Shown piece after piece: positions 9,986 to 19,153 of a stretch of DNA of 64,000 nt (the stretch's first letter is position 1; each line of letters opens with the position of its first letter). Source of the stretch: Agarophyton chilense (taxonomy: Eukaryota; Rhodophyta; Florideophyceae; Gracilariales; Gracilariaceae). Both the position numbers and the translations under genes were made by a program. Under the pieces are notes generated by a model. The model was given only the letters and a program-made list of their open reading frames with translations. It was not told where the DNA came from and made no database searches. The stretch covers positions 868,001 through 932,000 of the forward strand of contig JARGXX010000116.1 in NCBI GenBank assembly GCA_030374765.1, written 5' to 3'.

Positions 9986-10786
9986 GAAGAATTTAGATTT
10001 ATATGCATTCGTGAATGCAAAGAAAGCCCTTGTTGGGATCAATCGAGCCAGTCGCTCTGCAAAGATATTGAGGAGCTTCCCAGTGCACCGAGCGATAGGT
10101 GCTTTGGTGGGGCAGTTGTGCTTGACAGGCAGTGCGAGTGCACGAAGATGGCCTGCTCGTCGGCGTGGGTCGTCCTTTTTGCCCGAAAAGCAAAGACTGT
10201 GAATGGATAAAAGATCTATTCTCTGAGTTGATATGCCCAATTATTTTAATTTCAGGTTTTTGAGCCCTTGAGCTTCAAGGCTTGGAGCAGAAGCATGTAT
10301 GCATACAGAATTGCATCAGGTTCAAGAGAGGACAATGGTTGTTTATCTGTTCACGGGAGCGACGAACAAGTAATAAACTTGAGTACTAACGCAATTCAGA
10401 TTCTTTATGAGTACTTCACAGAGCAATGATAGTTTCAACTCGACAGGAAGCGTTCAAGCAGATTACGTCTGTCTCTTGCAACGCAGTATGGTCGCCAAGC
10501 TATCAGCAATCAATTACCGATACATTTCCTGTCAATAGATTAAGAAGATGGAATGTTGACGTCTGGTGCGAATCATAAACTCCAACCTTCCAAAAATTTG
10601 CGCCAGAAAGTCTATTCCTCTGTCGTAAGTGAAGATGTTCGGAACCCATACCACTACCATTACCTAAAAAACCCTCTTCGTCCAGTGAGAAAGCCAAATT
10701 TTTATGGAGCAGAGACGGCCAGAGGTAATTTTCCGTGTCTGAAATCCCGCTTGTGAAAAAACAATTCTCGCCATTAAGAACACTAC
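9986..10786. other. No gene recognised between C1D-like gene and retrotransposon end
   Basis: This AT-richer stretch has only short, unconvincing frames. The left part is presumably the promoter of the C1D-like gene. The right end abuts the tail of a retrotransposon remnant. Confidence 0.5.
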
Positions 10787-11760
10787 TCTTCTTCTTCTTC
10801 TTCTTTATTGTGGTCAGCAGCTTTGTATTACTAAGCTGAAGGAAAGCTTTTAGAAAAAGCTTTCTCTCTTAAGGAAGGCCAAGAACTTCTGTGGTTCATG
10901 TCGAATTAACTCTTGTAAGTTTTCTCTTCTTTTCTTTGGGAGACCAGTTAGTTGTTCTCTACGGGTCGCATTTTTTCGCGGGCATCGAAAGACAACATGT
11001 TCGCAATCTTTCTTCACGTTTGTTCCGCAGTCACATCTGAGCGTTTTCTTTTCAACGAAGGTTGCCACTGGATGTAAGCTGGGAACATGTGTTGTGTAGA
11101 ATTGTGCGAGCATCACCTCTGCTTTTCGCGCCCCCTTCTCGTCGGTAACAAACGCGGGACACTGTGGAAGTAGACGTTTTCCTCTGGTCGACGAAGAAAG
11201 TGCAGCCCTAACGTCCAGCATATCAATCGGGACTCGCACTTGGTCTTCCATTGGCAACGCCAGTCCCCGTTTCGCAAGAGTGTCAACTCGTTCGTTTTGA
11301 ACGGTTCCGCAGTGGCTTGGTATCCAACATACATACACTTTGTTTTCGATACTCAGAACATAAAGCGCGTTTGCAAGATTTTGCAGATGTCTCGCTTGGC
11401 GCCGCATGTTACTTTGCAACGCTGTGACAATGGCCTGGGAATCCGTAAATATTCGAATCACTTCCCCGCAGCCCGGGGTTAGCGCCTGTACAGCGGCAGT
11501 CATCGCGATGATTTCAGCTGCATATGAAAAGACATTAACTCCCGCTGGTGTGATGTTGCTTTGCAAACTGAGCCCATCTGCTTCCCATATCTCGTATGCG
11601 CCGGCAGCGACAGATTGAGGTACCAATAGCTTAAAACGGAGAGCGTGCCTGTCTATGTCCATTCCCTTTCCACTCTCCACATCTTAAGTGTATGCCATCT
11701 GGAAGCCATCATCATAGTCAATCCAGAACGACGGCATTACACCAATGATCTCACGATACC
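10787..11760 (-). mobile_element. 5'-truncated non-LTR retrotransposon (LINE) 3' end with microsatellite tail
   Basis: Read on the minus strand, an RNase H/zinc-knuckle coding end stops at 10850. About 40 bp later comes an AATAAAG motif running straight into an (AAG)n tract (10787-10810 on the plus strand). LINE-type elements often end in a short microsatellite in this way. The 5' part is missing or too decayed to trace: upstream of 11680 the frame has a stop. Confidence 0.75.
10850..11680 (-). pseudogene. LINE ORF2 C-terminus: RNase H domain and CCHC-like knuckle
   Basis: The 276-codon open frame has no clear ATG start and is preceded by an in-frame TAA. It shows RNase H core motifs: Glu56 in AAEIIA, Asp80 in FTDSQAIV, His123 in IPSHCG and Asp133 in NERVDTLAKRG. 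The first catalytic Asp, normally in a TDGS motif on strand 1, is absent: the equivalent position reads FKLLVPQS. The C-terminus has the CxCG...CEHVVFRCP arrangement typical of LINE ORF2 ends. The endonuclease and reverse transcriptase are not attached, so this is probably the dead 3' part of an element. A domesticated RNase H is possible but the missing Asp argues against activity. Confidence 0.75.
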
Positions 11761-12068
11761 TGTGGTGCACCACGTATTTACTGAGAACAGAAAGTAAGCA
11801 TGTTCTTTCTGTTTTCGGACAAGAATATTTCTTTTACGTAGCGAAAAAGTTAAAGCATGTCGAGAATAAAAGATGTGGTTGCCAATACTTCCTTGTACAT
11901 ACCTTCGAATATTGTCCTTCATCATCAGTTCTGCTTTTTCACTGTTTTTTGTTCTCCATATCTCTTAACCGCAGTATAGCATACAGTACGAACTCTTTTT
12001 ATCATTTCGCTGTGAAGAATCCAACAGGGTGACCATGAAGAACGTCAGCGACAAACAGCGAAAGACTT

Positions 12069-12105
12069 CTATGTAGAAGTCTCTCTCTCTCTCTCTCTTT
12101 ATGTG
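12069..12105 (-). repeat. LINE-like 3' tail: ATAAAG(AG)n
   Basis: On the minus strand this reads CACATAAAG followed by about ten AG dinucleotides. It has the same layout as the tail at 10787-10810. The adjoining sequence to the right (about 12106-12165) is similar to 60570-60640. Confidence 0.55.
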
Positions 12106-12745
12106 AGCACGTACGTTAATATCTCGTATTGTGTGAGGCTTGCTAAGGACCCCCAACAACTTTTAGCACTTTCTTCTACACTGTAGCCGCTCACTACATA
12201 TCTATAGCCGTGTTACGCTCACTAGGCTGCTATATAAGTGCGATGAAGAACGCACTAGGTTTCTAGAGTTGTTCTCGACGGCGGAAGCGTTTAGTCACCG
12301 ACGACTTTAGCCTTCAGCTTTTAATATATCCCTTCATTCAACTTCTAGAGATCGTCGTTAAGCGGCACACCACGACAAGGCGCTTCGCATGTATCACGTT
12401 TGCCGCCAGAAAAACCGTTGACGACGTCCTTCCACCCAACCCTCATACAATCGGAGAAGTAGGGCAAAAGAACCGGCGTGTAACCTGCATCTTCATCCGG
12501 TCCAAGCGTAGTTCCTCCGTGAAAACCCCTGAAAACAGCCCTGTCCCGAGACTCCGTTGGAGCTCTTCCTTCGAAGGAAAAATTCAGGGAAAACGGCGGT
12601 TGGATCTTCTTCCGACGACAAGTTCGTGACCTACTGCGTTCGTGCAGCTAGACGGGAGTCTTTTCATGACGTACCACCGGGTCCGCAAGGGCGACCGGCA
12701 AGCTGACCGATTTCTTGGACGAGTTTAGTGACCTCCCGGGTCATT

Positions 12746-12785
12746 AGAAGTCTCTCTCTCTCTCTCTCTCTCTTTACGGGCACAC
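12746..12785 (-). repeat. LINE-like 3' tail: GTAAAG(AG)n
   Basis: On the minus strand this reads CCCGTAAAG followed by about eleven AG dinucleotides, and the flanking AGAAGTCTCTC on the plus strand is shared with the copy at 12069. It marks another insertion end of the same family and orientation. Confidence 0.5.
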
Positions 12786-13082
12786 TTGTCTAATTCCTAC
12801 GTAGTGCAGAGCGTTCTTTGTCAAAAAAACGTTCCCTCACTATTAGAAGTCTAGAAGTCTACCATGGAGTGCTTCTCTTTTTTCTAACGAGAAACATGCT
12901 CTGAGTGCCGAAGTCATGCTCGCTCAGTGCTGTACAGGACACTTTTTGTCTTTGCAACCGGTTGCATCATACCTTGCAAAGAAAATGCTGCAGTTCTATT
13001 GTGGGACAAACATGAAGAATGTCACTAGTGGAGTGTTGTGCACCGATGTCCATTAAGAAACGTTACACGAAGAGAGCGGTTT

Positions 13083-13182
13083 CGAACTATTCAACGCCAA
13101 AATAGAGCATGCGATGTACGAGTTGATTAGCCATGAGCCAGAAAAGTTTTTGGCCTTCTCAACGCGGGAGAACTTTGTCTGA
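13083..13182 (+). mobile_element. Remnant of LINE ORF2 C-terminus, opposite orientation
   Basis: The plus strand encodes ELISHEPEKFLAFSTRENFV before a TGA at 13180. This matches the last residues of the 10850 element (ELIRHEPQKFLAFLKRESFF). It is therefore a second, diverged copy of the same family inserted in the other direction. Confidence 0.7.
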
Positions 13183-13549
13183 AAGCTTTTGGGTAGCTTT
13201 TTGATAGAAATCTGGAGTCCAAATTGAAGAATAGGAAGAGGGACATATGGTGTGGGAATTCGAGATGAATTCACTAAAGCGATTGAGAGCTCTTCTGCGT
13301 TGCTTTTTGGAACTAGTTCTATCATTCTTTTTTTTCGTGGGCCTTGACGTCGACAAAGTCAATTGGTACTCAATCTGTTCGAATAGAAGAAGATGTATCC
13401 CAGATTTGGCAAGACTAACGCCCTGTTCTACTGAGAGTTCAATGAGCTCCTCATCTTTGCAACGGAAGCTAAGGTTCGGCGACAAATCCGCAATCGCATT
13501 CATTTCACCTCGTGTTGTTTACTTGATACACTGCAACGGAAAACTCACA

Positions 13550-13890
13550 CTACGGCGGGCGGGGCATATGAAATTTTTTTTTTTGGGGGGTATCTTTTTC
13601 CTTCTTCTGCAATGGGTTATCTAGATCTATTTTCTGGATACTAATATCGAAGAAGTGTGAGGCTTCGTAGGAGCTCAGGGAAAGAATCGGAAAAGGTTTT
13701 CTTCTCTGCAAATGACGCTCCTTTTCGTTGTCGAAATCGACGGTGAGGTCCACTGCATGGGCGTTCCCGAGCTTCTCTAGGGCTCACACTATCTTCTCTT
13801 TTTTGCATTGTGGAAATTAGCTTTGTATCATCAAGGGAGTATTTGTGACCGACGAGTTGCCTACATACCGCCCAGTTACTAGTCATAACT
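13550..13890 (-). mobile_element. Probable decayed LINE reverse transcriptase fragment
   Basis: Two overlapping minus-strand frames suggest a frameshifted reverse transcriptase. One carries HKYSLDDTKLIST, close to the FADDTKL catalytic loop of LINE RTs. The next carries LTVDFDNEKERHLQRRK, resembling the W-x-L-x-FN-x-EKC segment that follows the loop. Stops and the frame change mean it is not functional. The assignment rests on short motifs only. Confidence 0.4.
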
Positions 13891-14659
13891 ATGCTTCAAC
13901 AGATAGTCACAATCTTCCTGAAATAGACAAAGTCAAGGTTTTCAATCCACGACAACAGTATTGGGATCGGGGCAAAAAACTCTGCTCACAAACGACCATG
14001 CTTATTAGAAAGGCTTCTGTTCATGGAAAAACAAAACAGTTTTTCTTTGAAGTTTTCATTTGTGTTGAAACAGAAAACGTCCTGGCGTTCTACAGCTTTT
14101 ACCAGGTTCTCAGTGCAATTTGCCGAATGCAGCAACCTGCACGGAAAGAACGAAAGAGTACGGCTCCATTAGAAATGATGATCTTTCGGATATGAAAGTT
14201 TTTGGCCTTTTTCGAGTTATGTACTATGTATATCCTCGATAGATCTTTTTGGTGCCTCAAGATCAAGAGCGTAAATCCACAAAACTAGAATGATGGATGG
14301 GGCTGTTGCAGAGCCCATTCGCTCCAGATACAGAATTTGGGAGCATTCAATTTAGATGATCTTTTGTACATCGTCAACCATTGTTCCCCACCATCTAAGA
14401 AGAAGAACGCTGAAGCTGGTGCATACAACTAATGCAGGGGCAGTAATTCAGGAGCAAAAACTCACGACAGGAACGTAAATGACTCGAAACAGCAAAGAAG
14501 CTTAATTCACATATGGAACTTGCATGGGATAGTAACTACAGTATGAGGAAGGAGAGTAGTATAAGCATTTAATTCTTTATGTCATGGTCTGACTTTCCTG
14601 ATTTGAATCGACAGCGAAGCTTCCTTCACCTCTCGGCAACACTGATCAACTCTCGAGTG

Positions 14660-14760
14660 ACAGAAGAAAAATGAGAACGCAGACGGATTTTTAAGGGAGG
14701 CCAAGAACGGATTCTAGTATTTGGACTACAAGCAGCGCGATCTTTCTCTTGAACTGGGCG
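14660..14760 (-). mobile_element. Possible further LINE 3'-end remnant
   Basis: The minus strand contains FLASLKN in a context similar to the FLAFLKRE end of the 10850 element, with stops upstream. The match is short and may be chance. Confidence 0.25.
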
Positions 14761-15854
14761 CAACACTTCAACAATGTCCAAAAGAGTCCAAATGTGAAGC
14801 TTTGTCTTTGACGGCCCGCGACGGACATGTCTATTAGATAATAACGGTGCCATGTGGTGCTGCCAAATTTTGCAAGATAGCTGTTAACATTATCACATAG
14901 AGCTGTCAGTCATACAATCGTTAGGCACAACAACAAGAAGAGATCTCTTCCCCGTTTGTCCACCAAGAGTGTTCATTCTGATATTTTGCGGGAACAGATT
15001 GAAGAATGTGACAAACCTCAAGATTGCTGTCCAACGTAACAAAGAAGACTGGATAGTTTTTTCGGGATTTGACAGAATGAAATTCCCACAAGTGCCTCAG
15101 CTCTAATATATATCAGAGTAGCATGAAAAACAGACGAATGTACAGTAGCTAGCTCGGATTAAGTGAAAGAAGAACACTATGCTTGGACGCACGGTGTTTG
15201 GGGGTGGTCTGCCGAATAGCAGAATGCTCACGATTGGCCGATCTAGGCTGCGCTCAATGTCTGCGAGATAAGCGAAATAGTGCTGCAGATGCCTATCCTC
15301 GCTATAAGTGCATTCTAGCTAGAACGGCACTTTGAAAGAGCGAATAGAATACCCAAACCCAAAATATGGGGATGGCGAATAAAACCAACAGTTTGAATCA
15401 CCACTGAACGTCGGACTCCTATCAGCTGCAACAGCTAAAAGATTGTCTAGAAGTCTCTTTGCAATTGGAACATAAATGTCAAATAGGGTTGCGCATCGAA
15501 ATCGATGGTGAAAGACGTTTCCCAAGCCTGTCCGCAGTGCAACGGAAAAACGAAGAAGAAATTTTGTTCGTTGGTGCAGCATGACCGCTACAAGATGCAG
15601 TAAGCCAAATGGGGTTTAGCAGCCCTTCTTCGCAGTGCTTCAGGAAACAATACACATCACCACTAAAGGTGTGGTTGCCCGACAGCGTCAAAGATACACC
15701 GTTATGAGTAGAACAGATCAACTCGTTTAAAACAGGCTTGAAGAGATAAGGCAGTTACACCCCGTTTCTGACTGCCGCTTTAAGACGTGTTGCGAGAAGC
15801 AACGCTATGAGCTTCTCGATTTCCGCCCAACCCAACTAACAAACCTCTTTCACC

Positions 15855-16276
15855 ATGATGCGATCCCCACCGACTCCGAAGCGTAAACGTGGTAAGTAGC
15901 CCTATTGCTTTGTATTCTGGATATGCTTCTGACATCAACCTCCACATCGAATGTACTCCCTTTTGCATGTGAAATCCCTTTCAACTTTCGTTCGGCAGCT
16001 CTCCAAGAGATCATTGAGAATGTTCCCCGAGCCCCGGTCAAACGCACCTTCGGTAAAAAGCGAAGATTGGATATTACGGCGGATATAACCCGTGACATCT
16101 TCCGATCCGAGTTGTTTGATATGGAAACGAGGGATTCACAAGACACTGCAAACAGAGAGCAGAAGCTGCTATTGTCGACCAATGAACGCCATGTTTCCTT
16201 CGCGGATCCACTAACGCAGGAGATACCAGCGCCTCGCTACATGGATAGAGATACGGACTCTTCATCTACTGCGTAG
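15855..16276 (+). CDS. Small basic nuclear protein with PP1-docking-like motif, one intron
   Basis: My model joins 15855-15891 and 15999-16276, giving 104 residues. Exon 1 starts MMRSPPTPKRKR just before a GTAAGT donor. The 107-bp intron ends TTCGGCAG, and the frame continues through it (ALQEIIENVPRAPVKR). PPTPKRKR and GKKRRL are likely nuclear localisation signals. RHVSFADP matches the RVxF pattern ([RK]-x-V-x-F) by which proteins bind phosphatase PP1, and VSFAD is a common form of it. The rest is polar and probably disordered. I recognise no family. The splice model rests on consensus sites and frame only. Confidence 0.6.
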
Positions 16277-16429
16277 GTATTCCCATGACTCTTTCATTTC
16301 CACTGGCGCTTAGGGTTTCTTGGTGATCGCAATTCATTGAGTTGAACTCCGGTGTGTCAAGGGACAATGCTAACATGATTGGTGTTCCGATTGGTGAGGA
16401 ATAGGTCTTCTGGTTTAAACGCGTTGAAC

Positions 16430-16624
16430 ATGGACGAACTCGATAGCAGTCGCGAAATGGTGCGTCTTTCGTTTCTGTCCGAAGCATTTCTCTTTCGGGA
16501 TTGTTGTGATAGTCAATTCGAAGTCGGACGAGCGCAAGTAGTAGAAGAATCCTACGTCGTTAAAATTGCAAACAAGTCGCGGACCACGTGCAAGACAGAG
16601 CTTGAAAGCATCTGGCTCAAGTGA
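16430..16624 (+). CDS. Possible small ORF, unknown
   Basis: A 64-residue frame begins at an ATG in good context (gaacATGgac) and reads MDELDSSREMVRLSFLSEAF onward. It lies 150 bp beyond the small nuclear protein and could be a small gene, an alternative 3' exon of it, or chance. No family is recognised. Confidence 0.25.
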   Translation: MDELDSSREMVRLSFLSEAFLFRDCCDSQFEVGRAQVVEESYVVKIANKSRTTCKTELESIWLK

Positions 16625-16773
16625 GCAAAGCCGTCATCCGAGGCAGTATGAAAGCGTGTTCTGCTCCGTGTAGTGTGCAGTTTGATTGCTAGTTTCACTG
16701 TAAACCAAGCTGTGAAAAAGACTAGAAGAAATGCGTGCGACGTGCAAGTATATGAAGCGTGTGACGTGTGTGC

Positions 16774-17835
16774 TCACTTCGATGAGGTTTTATTATCAGC
16801 CTCTCCACGATTGGCATGAATGCTGGATGCGCCGTAACAATTCCCAAGGCTGCTTGCCAGGTCCTGAGCTACGTTACGATCTTGAGTTATGTTTGCCCGC
16901 GGCTGATCATCGAAAAATAGGACAACAGCATAGACATGACCTCTGACGAGAATCGGAACAGCAAGGCAGATGACAAGCCCACATTCCTCTGCGACACGCG
17001 CCCGAAGGAATGTTCCACCAGAGCCTAGATCGCGAAGATCAATGACTTCTGGCGCTAGGGAAGACGAAACACGCCCGACAATAGTATCGTCCGCCACGCT
17101 AATGACCTGATCACGGGCAGCTTCAGAAAACTGTTTGTAGGATGCGCGCAGGATGGAGCTGCTGGCTTGCAATGAGGTTGCGTCTATAAGCTTGAGAGAA
17201 AACTTTTTTGGAGATGACAGGTGTAGATCTTGAATGGATTCTGTAGGATTTGACATGGCAACTCCAGATTCAGAGCGGTCGCTCGGTACATTCATCTCAT
17301 GCCGTGACCACAGCTCTGAATGCTTCCATTTCTGCATGGTGAGCAGTAAGCTCATGAATGGTTCAACCACGTTCTGGAAACACAGCGCGGTGCTGACGGT
17401 GTCCTCAACCCACTTTGTGCGATTTGTAGGACTAGATAAGACGTACTGTATTTCAAGAGTGGAAACCTCCGTGCGAAGATGTTTGATAGCATTTACGCTG
17501 TTTGCAATAATCTGGCTCTTGGTTTTTAGTTTGCAGCCTGGAACAACTTTTGGCAAGAGTTGCTCCAGTGAAGCGAAGAGTTCACCCAAGTTGTCACGGT
17601 AGCGCTTGGAATGGCGTCTGTGAAGCTCCTGTTTACGTTTTTTGCCTGCAGGGGTTCGTCGCTTCTGATCGTCTTCGTCATCTTCATCTTCGTCGTCTTG
17701 GTCGTCGTCGGGCTCCTCCAGTGGCGCAGGTGTCCAGCCGGGGTCCGGAGGCAAGAAGGCTGCAGAGCCGGTAGGGTCGGGGATGTTGTCCAGGTCTGCG
17801 TTAGGCACCTGCTCAAAAATGTCGTTGAGGTACAT
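16774..17835 (-). CDS. bHLH transcription factor with GAF-like C-terminal domain
   Basis: The product has 353 residues. An acidic Asp/Glu run (about 42-56) precedes a basic region and helix-loop-helix at about 64-125: HRRHSKRYRDNLGELFASLE, a loop with KVVPGCKLKTKSQI, then helix 2 (ANSVNAIKHLRTEVSTLE). The usual H-x3-E-x-x-R pattern of E-box binders is altered: the Glu position appears to be Ser. The last 120 residues (VISVADDTIVGRV...GLVICLAVPILVRGHVYAVVLFFDD) look like a GAF sensory fold, suggesting a ligand- or redox-sensitive regulator (inference). The ATG at 17835 is the first in frame. It lies in tandem with the E2 gene to its right. Confidence 0.8.
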   Translation of the reverse strand: MYLNDIFEQVPNADLDNIPDPTGSAAFLPPDPGWTPAPLEEPDDDQDDEDEDDEDDQKRRTPAGKKRKQELHRRHSKRYRDNLGELFASLEQLLPKVVPGCKLKTKSQIIANSVNAIKHLRTEVSTLEIQYVLSSPTNRTKWVEDTVSTALCFQNVVEPFMSLLLTMQKWKHSELWSRHEMNVPSDRSESGVAMSNPTESIQDLHLSSPKKFSLKLIDATSLQASSSILRASYKQFSEAARDQVISVADDTIVGRVSSSLAPEVIDLRDLGSGGTFLRARVAEECGLVICLAVPILVRGHVYAVVLFFDDQPRANITQDRNVAQDLASSLGNCYGASSIHANRGEADNKTSSK

Positions 17836-18490
17836 CGCGGAGCGCTTCTGGTGCGTGGGGCGAAGGATTACAGGGTGGTTGGATTGCTGAAAGGGGTTTC
17901 GGCAACTGAGAGAGAGATGGGTGTGTGCTTGGAAGTTGGTTTATTGTGGGTTGGTGCTAGCAATTGCTAACCCTTATTCGTTGCAGGCATGCCAGCACTC
18001 AGGCAAGATTCAGTTGCACGGTGCCGACGCTGGTGCGCGGAGTGCTATCAGCACGGCGTGTGAGACGCATGTCGCTTGGGGAGAGGGGCGGAGAGTGGGT
18101 GGGGTGTAGCTGGGCTCAGCAGAAAGTATCGTCGAAAGGGCCGTGCGCTTGAGGCGGCGGCTTACAGTAAATTGTTTGCACATACGATCGGCCGATTGGC
18201 TGAGAAGTAGAAATGTCGGGTTGCACGCTTTGTATGAAGATATAGATATATATCGATGGTATGACACAATGCCTCGAGGCCATGTTCAAACTGTATCCAC
18301 AAACGCTGCCGAAAGGGCGTCTCGACGAGAAGAATCATACTTGACGCTATCACCTTGGCGAAAACGCACCAGTTGTGAGAGCAATGCCAGCTTGGCGAGC
18401 TGCGACTTGGGCTACGAGCTGGTGAGGGTAGCAATTAGTGCACAGGGTAAGTACATGGCATGGAGGGAAGAGCGATGGTGGGGGGCGTGA
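17836..18490. other. Intergenic region upstream of bHLH gene
   Basis: This is the promoter and leader side of the bHLH gene and the 3' flank of the E2 gene. Only short frames are present and nothing is recognised. Confidence 0.5.
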
Positions 18491-19153
18491 TCATCGCGTC
18501 CTGGCTTTCTTCAAGTGCGGTTCTGCGGCATGAGGCTTTTGCTTTTGCTTTTGCTTTTGCTCTGGCTTTTGCTCTGGCTTTTGCACTTGCTCTGGATCTG
18601 GCGCTGGCGTAGGCGCTGGCTCTGTGTGCGACTCAACGGGGTGACTGGGCTCGGAAGCGTCGCAGTGAGCCACGTGGGGCGGCTGGGCGTAGAGACGGGT
18701 CCACTGCTTTGCCTTGCGCTGGAACACGGCCGGATTGGTCCTGTACTCGTGAGTAATGTCAACCATGAGCCCATCATCGGCGTTGGGGGTGGACATGAGC
18801 GCCTGAATACTAGTGAGAACAGTAGCGACGTTGAGCGAAGGTTTCCAAGCGCCCTTGGGCGGCATATTGAGGCTGTCCAGACAGATGCGGCCGTCCGAGT
18901 CGACGTTGGGGTGGTAGATCTTGGTGAGGAATCTGACGCGCGGCGGCTTGAACGGGTACTCGCGCGGAATGTTGAGTTCCAGCCGAAACACGCCGTGCTC
19001 GTAGGGCGTGTCGGGCGCGCCGTTGATCTCGGCGTGAAGCACATCTAATCGCGAGCCGTCGTCACGGGCCCACGCGGCGATGCCGGGCGCGGCGGCGCCG
19101 CGCGCGAGCATCTGCAGCTCGCGCGTGATTCGTTTATTGGCCACTGAGTTCAT
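18491..19153 (-). CDS. UBE2T: UBE2T-like ubiquitin-conjugating enzyme E2
   Basis: The UBC fold covers residues 1-155 of 220, with the HPN motif at 81-83 and the catalytic Cys at 91 (GRICLDSL). The stretch MPPKGAWKPSLNVATVLTSIQALMSTPNADD is characteristic of UBE2T, the E2 that monoubiquitinates FANCD2/FANCI in interstrand crosslink repair. Closely related plant E2s such as UBC37 share it, so the exact ortholog is inferred. A 65-residue tail rich in Pro, Glu, Gln and Lys (KPEQKPEQKQKQ) ends in a basic KKARTR patch, likely nuclear targeting. Start context and family length support the ATG at 19153. It is divergent from TAF2. Confidence 0.88.
   Translation of the reverse strand: MNSVANKRITRELQMLARGAAAPGIAAWARDDGSRLDVLHAEINGAPDTPYEHGVFRLELNIPREYPFKPPRVRFLTKIYHPNVDSDGRICLDSLNMPPKGAWKPSLNVATVLTSIQALMSTPNADDGLMVDITHEYRTNPAVFQRKAKQWTRLYAQPPHVAHCDASEPSHPVESHTEPAPTPAPDPEQVQKPEQKPEQKQKQKQKPHAAEPHLKKARTR

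Larger units (their letters stand above)
11761..15854. other. Gene-poor island of nested, decayed repeats
   Basis: No intact gene was found over about 4 kb. The listed retrotransposon pieces lie in both orientations. GC content drops and stop codons are frequent relative to the flanks. About 12240-12740 is more GC-rich and could be an element 5' region, but I cannot show this. A minus-strand frame at 15319-15582 is unrecognised. Confidence 0.6.

Noticed and set aside
12069..12785. The two TC-repeat blocks as LTRs of one retrotransposon
   Set aside because: Similarity is confined to the TC tract and a few flanking bases, with no long direct repeat, no primer site and no gag-pol between them.
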